Shown: in pieces, positions 54,372 to 64,000 of the stretch | Position numbering within the stretch: the first letter of the stretch is position 1 | Layout of the letters: every line of letters starts with the position of its first letter | DNA from: Prunus persica | Taxonomy: Eukaryota > Streptophyta > Magnoliopsida > Rosales > Rosaceae | NCBI RefSeq assembly: GCF_000346465.2 | Contig: NC_034009.1 | Span: forward strand, 37,998,844-38,062,843 | Length of the DNA stretch: 64,000 nucleotides | Direction of reading: 5' to 3' | Program-made: the position numbers and the translations under genes | The notes under the pieces: model-generated | Seen by the model: only the letters and a program-made list of their open reading frames with translations | Told to the model about the DNA's origin: nothing | The model's database searches: none

Positions 54372-56352
54372 CTTGTTCGTTCGGCCCTTTGGAATTCGAT
54401 GCCACAGAAAACGAGAACCTCTGAGGAGCTAGGGCTTCCAAGTTCCTTCCAGCTTTCCAATTGGGATTTTGGGCACTGGAAACTTTTTCATTTTTATTTT
54501 TATTTTTGTTTTTGTTTTTGTTTTGATTTTGCTATTTTTTGTTGGGCCTGGGTTTCAAAAATATTTATGATTGGTCTGAGATTCTTAATTCGTAAGGTCA
54601 ATAATTTCATCAATTATTTGACGACATGTCGTATTGGACAACTGGCAACCTTTTTTGACTTGGAGATGACAACTCGTATCAAGTTTGAACCTACGAGGAC
54701 CACGATATGAGACCTAGAACCCATAATTGGCAGAGAAATTAGGAATGGCTATGTGAGAACTTACTTATAACGGGGACTTTGGAAAACGCTAAAGAGGAGA
54801 GAAATTTTTTTTAAAAAGTCAAAATAGATAAAATTGCCCTTATTTATTTTTGAATTTCCTAAGGAATCTTTTACATTTGCATGTCTTTGGTTTGAAAGTT
54901 GAGAGGTTTTTCTGTCTTTTTTTAAAAAACTTTGGCTTTTTTCAAAAGTGAAAGTTTTTTTGTAACTAAAACCTTAAGTAAATATTTACTTATTTATAAT
55001 CACGCTTTTTATTTTTTTTGTTAAAATTTAGTTTAAAATATATAAAAACTATTTTAGAAGTTCTTTATAAAATTTTAACCTCAATTATATTCTCTGATTT
55101 AGGTATTCATAAATGCTATTACTCTTTTTCAATTGGTCAATATCTATATAAAAAAAAAATATATTAGTATTAATTAAATGTTTAAAATAATCATAAATAA
55201 AACAGCATTAAATTATAGGGAGCCACTAGAAATTCTTTATCTCTCTTCATATTTAGGAGCTCCTAGAAGTCTGCCTATTTTAGGAGGTGGATATGGAGGG
55301 AGCATGGTTTGAATTGTATTTTTCTCATTCCTCCCTAAAATTTGTCTAATTAAATAATTTAGGAAGCCCTCCTAGTGTGGTTTAAAAACTCTTAAGCAAC
55401 CTATAAGTCAATTTTTAAGACCAAATTTTACCAATGAGTTCTTAACAATTGATATCAAAACCTCGTTTCACCACCCACCTCCACTACCTATTCGTTAGTG
55501 TCGAATAAAGTGGATGGATTACAATGACATAATCAATAATCTAGGTTTAGAGTCAACATCTTACGTTATGTTACCAAACTATATGTCAAGATAACATTTC
55601 CTCATACACCTACCTAGTTCAAACCATTTTTCGATCACAAGTGATGCAACCGAAAACTTCTCCATTTGTGTATGAATTATTCCAACATCGATATTCTCTT
55701 TATGACATTTTGTAGCCTACAAAATTTTGCGTTTCATTAAAAGTCTGAAATTTATTTTTTATTTATTTATTTATTTATTTACAATCAAACGGGAATTTAA
55801 GTAATTTGATTTGTCATAAAACGCAAGCAATCGTAGAAGTAGAGTGCTGAGTGGCTGACTTTGCCATCTCTAATTGATGCCAAATATTGCACCAGACAAA
55901 CGAGACCGTATTACACTATAATTACTCTAAACAAACCACCTTCGGAATACACCTTTTTAATTTTTCCTTTTCAAGAGCTGTGATAGCAAAACATTATATT
56001 TAAGTAACCAATAAGAAAATAAAACTTCAATGTTTCGTGTTTTTTTTGCGGGAAATAAGATAGTGGGATTCGAACTTAAGACCTAATCTTCCGCTTGAGT
56101 TGGGATATATGAAAAAGGTTGTGTAATTTTTAAGTTGTATTATTGGAAGCAAATGCAGTGCACCGAAAGATTCTTTTGAAAAGAGAGAGCGACTGGGAAA
56201 GTGTACACGACAAAGCTGAGAAAAATGACTGAAACTAGCTTTCATCTTACTACTGACCCACAACTTAGAGCAAAGTACAAAGAGTTTGACGTAGGAGAAA
56301 AGTATATGCACGAGGATCCTAACAACCTCTTTTTTCCCTCAAAGATACAATT
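54372..56352. other. AT-rich gene-free interval upstream of the CCDC25 gene
   Basis: About 2 kb. The first 200 bp is the leader and promoter of the minus-strand gene, with a T-rich tract of repeated TTTTTATTTT and TTTTTGTTTT. The rest is very AT-rich with several TTTAGGAG/CTCCTAAA-like inverted motifs near 55250-55380 that hint at a decayed small transposon. No coding sequence seen. Confidence 0.5.
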
Positions 56353-59300
56353 CTATGCGTCATACTTGCAAAGGTTTTCAAAACCCATGTATTCATTCTG
56401 GTGAATCTTCCCAATCATGTTTGATATGCCAACTCCACCTGAAAAAAAAATTAAAATTAAAAAGAAACAAATACCTCTCAGAATTCAGGGTCTTAGCATA
56501 ATTTGAAATTTATATATTGGCAGTGAATAAAAAAAAACTCACCTAGTGAGATTGCACTGACAAATATTGTGAAAGCTAGAATGAAGATGATCAGTGATGC
56601 CCTTCCAAATAATATAATCAGCCTTCTCACTATATGCTGTCCTACAAGGGCTGCAACAGTGGCCACGGCGACGAAGTATAGAGCTGTGGAAAGATTGGAA
56701 CGTGTATAAGTATACATAAATTTAGATCAACCGTCGAGTCTGTCTAGCACAGCAAATTACTTGCTCCATCTATCTACAAGTGTTTGTAGGTATATAACTT
56801 ACCATAGGGAACTGGAAAACGTTTTAGAAGGTAGTATTCTACAACAGACATAGATGAGGAGAACATCATTGCAAAGGTGGCTGTGGCACTGGAGACCTGC
56901 AAGGAAATCATCAAGAAGTTTTAGAACAAATGAAATCGTCAATGGTTTTTTACTTAGATTTTTTTTAATGTTCTATCATCGATGTTTATAGTTTTTTAAT
57001 TACCCATTCAAGGGGAGAAATTGGCAACTCTGCAATAGTTCAATAATTTCGAACAGCGTTGTCCGCGATCATGTTCATGTCACAGGCGATCATGTTCATG
57101 TCACAGGCAATCATGAGCTCACCTGAGGGGGGATTCCAAGCTCCAAAAATAGTGGACCCATAACAAACCCTCCACCTAGTCCAAGCAAGCCACCTACTAT
57201 TCCTGCAAGTACACCAAAGATACAGTAGATAACCAGCTGGTGCACCCGCCAAACTGTCCCTTGCTCTCCCTTAGATGCTATTACTCTTCGTCCCTTGTAC
57301 AGGCTAACTGCCTCGTACAAAGATACACCGACAGAAATGGGGATCTGCAGGACATAGAAACCGTAACTCATCCTGATTGTTCATGTATTGAATCTTAACA
57401 TGTAACATGCAGAGAAACAAGTACAGTTTACACTGTAGTACCTGTAACAAATTCACCACCCAATATACTGGAGAACAAGTAGTTGTGTGATTCTATAGAA
57501 GAGCAGATGATTATTACAAGTTAGCTCTGCAATGTCGTATAATCAGGGAAATTTTCAATAAAAAATTTCTGACAAACTAAGTAAAAAAGAAGTAAAAACC
57601 TTGGCAATTTGCAGTGCAAGAAATGCAACCCAGACAAAAACAAGAAGTCCAAGATCCTTCCAGCAAACATTCTCAATAACAGAGACCTGAAAGAATGGGC
57701 ATCTAGATTTAGCTTTGAAACTCCATCACAATGATAACAGCTTCTGCGTAAGTACTGCATACGCACTTACCTCTAACTCCTTGGTTTCCTTTTGCTGGTC
57801 ATTGGCTGGGCCACTTGGAAGAGGCTTGTATTCCACATTCCCACCAGCACCTGACCGAACAAGAAAATATATTGGCCCAATTGCAGAATTCAACTAGAAG
57901 AAAGAAATTCCACTATTTTTTACAACATTAGAACAACAGTAGATCAACTCACCAGTCGACTCCAAATGCCTAGTGGCCTCCTAAAATTCAGGACAAGTGA
58001 TGGTTAGCAGTGTAATATATGCATTCAGGAGCGCTTCAAGCACATTCAAATGAAAGCCTTATTGCTTCAGTGCACATGATGATATGAAGTTAGAAATTCC
58101 ATCCACAAAGTGAAATGAACTTAAAATTCAGAATTCACCAAATAAAGTACTAAGGTGACATGACATGTCTGATCCTTGAATTATCTTAAATTTCCAACAA
58201 ATATGAAATCTATTCTAAAAGCAGTGAAAAGTAATCAGGATTTCAGGCTCAATATAGTAAAGAGACTTTAATTTCTCTATGAAACGGTCAAAAACAGCAT
58301 TACCCGCTTCAAAATGGTTTCCTTTTTCCATGTTTCAACACCCTTCAAGAATGCCTTTGTTGACGTGCCTGAAAACGAAAATAATAAGTGGTTGAAGTAT
58401 TCAAGCATAATGCCAAGAAAGTGGAACTTAAAACGATCATTACCTATAAAAAGAACAATAAGCAAAACTGTGACCATCCAATCAGCAAAGATCACGTTGA
58501 AAGCCACTCCTATACTAATGCCCAGCATGAGCATTGGTTGGATGAGTAGCGCCAAATCATAGTCAATAATGGGCATTTCTAGTGTGGGATGCCTTAGCTT
58601 AAGATTATAGTAAACAGTTGAGACAGCTGCACCCATGATCATACCTGACACAAATCAAAAAGAATGCATGACTATGTAACTTCCAGCCAGTAATTCAATG
58701 TAACAACGGAACCATTACATACAAGTGAATGTATTATGCAGTTGGAGAGAAATAAGCTTTCCACAAAGCACCCTTGTCAACTGCCTTCTATAAAACTTCT
58801 CTCAAACTCATGCTCAACCTTGACAAGGATTTAAAACTTATTTGCTGAAATTATAGCACAGCCTAAGAAATCAAGGTGTCAAGCTGAGGAAGTAAAATCA
58901 AGTGACAGTGATCAAGAGCTTTTCTCTATCAAACAGTTAACTGGTTTCAAAATTCTTTGATTAATTTCAAAGAGCATGGACAATGGTTCAACCTATACTG
59001 TGTCAAAACTCAAAAGTACATATTTTCCTTTCCTATTGAAACATGAAAACATCATCGCTTACATTTCGATATAGCTGTTGCTGACTTCGGATCAAACCCC
59101 ATAATTAGGCTAAGCATAGGAACAAAAATGCCACCACCACCAACACCACCTACACTCCCAAATGCTGCTCCACAGAATCCGACAATGGAACCCGCAATAA
59201 TTTGCCACCCAAATTTCATTTCCTGTAAAACAAAATTCACGAAATCCATTTTTTACAATCCCCTTACAGTAAATTTTCTACAGTAAATAACATAAAGTTA

Positions 59301-59707
59301 CTAAAACAACCAATTAATATATGATTTCTGATTCTATCCACATAATGTGCACTTGATCCAAAAGCTAAAACCCAAATATTAAAATTAACTGAAGGAACAT
59401 TGTCAGGGATAATCTTAGCTTTAGCACACAAATTAAATTACACTTAAACATTAAATACAGAATTCAAAGAAACGGTCTTTATGGGATTTACCGGCCAAAC
59501 ATGTTGATAACCCGATCTCTCGGATTGCCAAAAGAAAGTTACAACTCTGAGAAGGTAATCGGATTCAGATCCCTCTGTTCCATTGAACCTCGAAGCTTCA
59601 AGCTTCAGGCCTCTCTCCGCTGAAACAAATACAAAAGCTACCGCAAAGTTCAACATCACCATTGACACGGATCTCAAACCCTGCAATTTCGCTCCAAGCA
59701 CAGCCAT
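56353..59707 (-). CDS. TauE/SafE family (sulfite exporter-like) membrane transporter
   Basis: Twelve exons (59492-59707, 59063-59222, 58444-58644, 58304-58368, 57953-57980, 57771-57850, 57600-57686, 57442-57492, 57123-57344, 56803-56896, 56543-56683, 56353-56438) give 476 aa. The N terminus has a hydrophobic segment (residues about 15-32) that may be a signal anchor. Two TauE/SafE repeats follow: the first with [18 protein letters not shown], the second with [14 protein letters not shown] and [19 protein letters not shown]. They are separated by a hydrophilic loop carrying charged residues (residues about 215-255). Members move small organic sulfonates or anions across membranes; the plant substrate is not settled and the family name should not be read as proven sulfite export. 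The start is the first in-frame ATG. One exon is only 28 nt. Confidence 0.93.
57067..57111. repeat. 23-bp tandem duplication in an intron of the TauE/SafE gene
   Basis: GATCATGTTCATGTCACAGGC occurs twice in a row, and a third, shorter CATGAGC follows. The repeat ends about ten bases from the exon donor at 57122, so it may influence donor use. Confidence 0.8.
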
Positions 59708-61027
59708 ATCTAATCCGAAAGTCACCACCTTTCTTCTCAACACAACCTAGACTATTGATATTCTGTTTGGTCGCCGAGAAACCGCGGGAGAAAAGACGAC
59801 CAAGGAAGTGAAACGAAAATGTTGAGTTTTTTTGGGTCTGCTTGCTTAAAAGAGTGACTGTGCGGATTCAAAAAGGATAGATTTTTTTCCCGAAAAAGCA
59901 AATGACAGAAGAGAAAATGAGAGAAAAGTTTGAAACTGTATGTGTGAAAGTCAATAAGAGATAATGGGTTGCTGCTAGAAAGAGAGGAAGGGAAAAAAAG
60001 CTTTCTTTCTCTTTATCTCTGGTTTGCACTCTTCAGAGTGTAAGAATGGGTGGTGATGGCTGATGACTTAATATAGAAGAGAAGAGAAGAGATGTGTCGA
60101 AGAGTTTGCACGACACATACGTGAGAGGGTGGATTTTTCTTGTTTGGATTCAGTAATGGAGTCGAAGACGAGAGAGTTCCAATCACAAAAATAAAATATA
60201 AAAGGAAAATGAAAGAAAAATTTAGAGAAGACGAAGATAGAAACGGGAGAGAGTGACGGTGAGAGAGAGAAATCTAATCTTTCTGAACTGTGCATTCCCA
60301 CACGTGGATAACTGTTTCTTTTTCCTATTTAAGATTCCTTAGTCTCGGTTAAACACTTTTGAACTTTATTATTGTATTTAAAGTAAAGAATGACAATCAA
60401 TCTTGTTACCAATAAAAAAGAATGACATGAGTCCAAGAAGCTCATGTCAAAATTTTGGGGCATGGGCTTACCCCTTCCAAGCTTTGGGAGGCTGGTTTGC
60501 TTCTAAACTGTTCGATCCTTTTATTTTTTGACTTGTTGGCGCCTGCGTGTCCTCAGGACTTTTGTTTGTAGTGTTTTATTTTTCCAATCAAAATAAAAAA
60601 TAAAAAAAATGACAATCTAGGAATGCGACTAAAGTTTTCATATTCATTTGGACATACAATGGAGCTTTTTTTATCCATTATTCTTTGTCTATGTAGTCTC
60701 GTGAAAATGAAATTCTAGGGCTCTTTCATTTACTTTTTGTCGTCGGTGTTTTCAGTTTGTGGAATTTAAAAGGTTGCAGAATCTATACGTACATGCTAAA
60801 TAAATGATGAACAAACTTGTCTCGTATATAAAAGGGAAAGACTGAGGATACTATCGTCATGTCCAATTATTTTTTCAGCTGTTTGATAATGAATTATGAC
60901 AATTTAAAAAGCAGCTTGTATTTCTTTCATACACATGTCCTTAAAAACGACAATATGATAAAGGGGAATTTTAAAGTAGATGAAAAAAATTGTCCTTAGA
61001 AAGTAGCTTGTATTTTTTTAACCAATG

Positions 61028-61484
61028 ATATTTTCTGATATTTTGAATGTTTCATCATTTTTTGCCTTTTGCTTTATATATATAGATTAATCTATTTTTC
61101 AGATAGAATATCCGCAACATGAGATATGAGAGGCGAGCTTCTCACATCTGAGCATGTGCGATATCCCACTTAAGCTTTTTCTTTATAATATTACTAGCCT
61201 TTGACACATGCTCACGTATGTGCCAATTGGTTTTCTTTTTCTTTTTTATTTTATTTTTAGAATTAATAAAAGATAACAGGGTAGTTATGTTCCATAAAAG
61301 TATGACCTATTATCTTATTTTGTTTTTAATTTTAATTTTTTAATATTAAAAATATGAATTTACCATATTATCCTCATTTAATTAATAATTTCAATTCTTA
61401 ATGTTTGAATTAACAAAGGGCATTTTCTGGTATTTTGAATGTTTCACCATTCTCTGCCTTTTGCTTTATATATATAGATAGATT
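61028..61484. repeat. Pair of about 65-bp imperfect direct repeats
   Basis: Copies at 61028-61092 and 61420-61484 share ATTTTGAATGTTTCA, then TGCCTTTTGC and TTTATATATATAGAT in the same order, with about 330 bp between them. The second copy abuts the fold-back element. They could be ends of a decayed element or a local duplication. Confidence 0.7.
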
Positions 61485-61489
61485 AAGAA

Positions 61490-62532
61490 GCTGATTTTCT
61501 CACTCCCCTTTTCTCCACTTACACCCTTTTATTTTTTTAAAAATACTTTTTAATTAATTTTGTTCTTTTTTGTTCTTTTTCTTTCTTATTCTATCCCTGT
61601 CCTACATTAATTTCCTTTTACTTCACTTTTATATTATTATTATTTTCTTTATACTTCATTTTTCAACTTGCATTCCATTTTCTTTTTCTTTATACTTTTA
61701 TATTATTTATTTTTCTTTATGCCATTAAATGAACATGATAATATTTTTATTTTACTTTTAGAAGACCTATAATGCTTAATGAAGTTAATAAAAAGTTGAA
61801 TTAAGCATTAGAAAAAAGAAAAGAAGGGCATAGTCGGAGAGGGGAAGAGCTGCACATTGATTGTAGACGGGAGAGAACCCAACAACCATGTCAATCTCTA
61901 TCCTCAACCATTTTCCCCACCGATACCCAAAGGCTCCAACTCTCCAAACCACACTTACCTGCCCAACTCCAATGCACCCACATCTAATATATATAATAAA
62001 AGCTCATGCAGCCTTAGCGCTCCGCAATGGTCCTTCCCACTTCTCCACCCGTTGAGCAATTCCTCCCATTCCTGACTAGACTACGCCCTTTTTTCTCTCT
62101 CTTTTCAAGTTTTTTTTATTTTATAATGATATATTTTAGTTTAATTGAACTTTTAATGTATTTTAAAATTAATACAACTTTTTATTAACTTCAAAAAGCT
62201 TTATAGGTTTTCAAAATAAAATGAAAAAAACATTATCATGTTCATTTAATGGCAAGTTTAATGGAACAGAACAAATTGATTAATGATCTTAAACACATGG
62301 ATCAAATTGGTCAAATTAAAAATACATTACTAAATTTGCCAAGGTGATAAAATACAGGAACTATTTTGACATTAAAGCCAAAGAAATAATATAAAAGTGA
62401 AGAAAAAAGAAATCAATGTATAAAAAAGGTAGAATAGGAAAGAGGAAGAATAAAAAAGAAAAATATTGATTAAAAATATTAAAAAGCAAGATGGAATGTA
62501 AGTGGAGAAAAAAAGAAGTAGAAAAATCAACT
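61490..62532. mobile_element. Large fold-back (long inverted repeat) element
   Basis: The left arm (about 61490-61805) is inverted in the right arm (about 62150-62532). Matched blocks run in mirrored order: TTTTCTCCACTTACA with TGTAAGTGGAGAAAA; CTTCACTTTTATATTATT with AATAATATAAAAGTGAAG; GAACATGATAATATTT with ACATTATCATGTTC; and AACTTTTTATTAACTTCA. The arms are about 300-380 bp with indels. The central roughly 340 bp is more GC-rich and unrelated. There is no transposase frame, and no convincing target duplication could be defined. Structure is seen directly; the class (fold-back or MULE-derived) is inferred. Confidence 0.75.
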
Positions 62533-63817
62533 CTTTATTATTATACTAAACAAAAACAAAACATAATATTACAAGTAGAAATGCATAAATAGGCATAAAT
62601 AGCAATATTACGACACACCAACAAAAAGAGAAAGAAAAGGAAAATCATAATATATTACGTACAACAGTACAAATGATTAAAATAGAAAAAGCAACAAGGA
62701 TTGAAAGAAAAAGAGAAAAAAAAACAAAAAAACAAAAGGACTGGCGATTTGTGTAGCACTTTCATTTATGAACGCCACTCCAGGCTCTTTAATACTCCAC
62801 TGTAGACTCAACCGTCACCCATCATGAGTCATCAGCCGGAAGAGAAGACGAGCTGGCAATGTACGTCGCATAGGCTAACAAAATAAATTTGAAATTGAAA
62901 GCACACATGACCCACAAAATAAATTTTTTGACTAACAAATATATAATAAATTTAAATTTTAGTCACAAAAAAATTTTCGCTTCTTAAAAAAATTGAAAAT
63001 TTTCCGAAATTAAATTGTCGTTTACGCTAAAGCATCGATGTTCCTTGAGAATCGCTAATATAAGCCACAACAATAAAAGATAACGAGTGTTACGCATTGC
63101 ACCTCACGATATTATCCGATCATTCACAGCCATCCACATGACCATGGATAACTATTTAGCAAATCTTATATAAGTCACTCATGGGTTTCATCCCTGTCCA
63201 CAAAACTCTTTGATTGTGAAATGCTGTGGGAGATGCAAGTTGGGGGGGAAGAAAGAGTTGGAAATAATCATCGTTTTCAATTTTGAAGACTCCATGGCGC
63301 CCCTTGTGCTGTGCTACATGTGCTTTCAAACTCTGATCCAGTTGGCATGTGATCGCCTAAACCTTTTTCTTTTGGGTCCATCTTGAAAAGCAAATACAAG
63401 GGTGTTTTTTTTTGGCCTTGGCCTTCCTGGTTTCTTTTGTTTTGTTTTTTCATGTAAATGTTCTGTTATTTTACTGATCACAAATCCCAACTGGATGGCA
63501 CTATGAGTTTTTGCAAGAGACAGACATGTCGCTGTCCCAAAAAAATTTGAGCTCTGAAAAGCAATCGAATTTGGTCATGTAATAATGTCCAGGGGCCTAT
63601 GGTGAAATCAGAACGGTCCAATAAGGCTGCCAAGGAAAAACAAAACGTGAAGAACGGGACCAATTCTTTGTCAGATTGGTTTGCAAATTCACGCGTTTCA
63701 CAAAACCCAGCCTCATGTCTGAATCAATTGGCTTTAGAGAATTGTGTTCCAGAAAGAGAGAAAAACGTGGGTTTGGAATTGGATATATTTTATGTTTTTT
63801 TCCTGGACTAAATAATT

Positions 63818-63952
63818 GGAGGAGGAGGAGGAGGAGGAGGAGGAGGAGGAGGAGGAGGAGGAGGAGGAGGAGGAGGAGGAGGAGGAGGAGGAGGAGGAGG
63901 AGGAGGAGGAGGAGGAGGAGGAGGAGGAGGAGGAGGAGGAGGAGGAGGAGGA
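63818..63952 (+). repeat. Pure (GGA)45 trinucleotide microsatellite
   Basis: 135 bp of uninterrupted GGA, forty-five units by my count. The opposite strand reads TCC, giving poly-Ser, poly-Pro or poly-Leu frames that are not genes. Such polypurine tracts can form G-quadruplexes or triplexes and are length-unstable. Confidence 0.95.
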
Positions 63953-64000
63953 CGGAGAAATCGAAGTCAAAACTTTGGGTGCAAAAATTAATGTTGTTAA

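Larger units (their letters stand above)
59708..64000. other. Gene-free right end of the window
   Basis: About 4.3 kb with no supported gene. The first 600 bp is the purine/pyrimidine-rich leader and promoter of the transporter gene. A pair of about 65-bp direct repeats lies at 61028-61092 and 61420-61484, followed by a fold-back element (61490-62532) and a long GGA microsatellite (63818-63952). Short open frames show no recognisable domain. Confidence 0.5.

Noticed and set aside
57040..57371. Separate small protein overlapping the transporter
   Set aside because: It is an alternative reading of the 57123-57344 exon plus its flanking introns.
61857..62075. 72-aa Pro/Ser-rich open frame inside the fold-back element
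   Set aside because: No domain, no splice context and located in a repeat centre; probably chance.
63734..63970. Poly-serine open frame on the minus strand
   Set aside because: It is only the translation of the (GGA)45 repeat with short random ends.

Overview
This is a stretch of a plant nuclear genome, almost certainly a core eudicot and probably a woody rosid; Rosaceae is my guess from recalled protein similarity, not proof. Small exons are separated by AT-rich GT-AG introns. Genes are spaced 0.4-2.5 kb apart, with microsatellites and small non-autonomous transposons between them. I rebuilt twelve multi-exon genes by hand. Eleven are complete; the first is cut by the left edge. In each complete gene, exon phase closes to an open frame of the family's usual length.

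Layout. 27-1539 (+): C-terminal half of a dienelactone-hydrolase-like alpha/beta hydrolase. 1979-4315 (-): PEX4, the peroxisomal ubiquitin-conjugating enzyme. 6002-12103 (-): a TOM1-like VHS-GAT protein. 14560-16541 (-): plastid aminodeoxychorismate lyase/D-amino-acid transaminase. 18219-21091 (+): a four-helix membrane protein of unknown function. 22438-25678 (+): translation initiation factor eIF3 subunit L. 27675-28947 (+): a TOM2A-type tetraspanin. 31070-34352 and 35150-38564 (+): a tandem pair of aspartate aminotransferases. 39426-44545 (-): an R1R2R3-MYB (MYB3R). 46791-49610 (-): La protein. 52202-54371 (-): a CCDC25-like DUF814 protein. 56353-59707 (-): a TauE/SafE transporter. The last 4.3 kb is gene-free, with a fold-back element and a pure 45-copy GGA repeat.

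The genes are housekeeping genes and do not form one pathway. The order merges several Arabidopsis neighbourhoods as I recall them: hydrolase, PEX4 and eIF3L on chromosome 5; aspartate aminotransferase, MYB3R4 and the CCDC25 homologue on another part of chromosome 5; TOM1-like, MYB3R1 and La on chromosome 4. This suggests that the window keeps an older order that Arabidopsis later duplicated and thinned.

The best second-look item is the aminotransferase pair. Both copies have the same twelve-exon structure. Only the downstream copy has an N-terminal peroxisomal PTS2 signal. The upstream copy keeps an open but ATG-less, degenerate version of that leader, has Tyr in place of a cofactor-stacking Trp, and has gained a GC-AG intron. 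I found no CRISPR array, no operon and no credible wholly new system.
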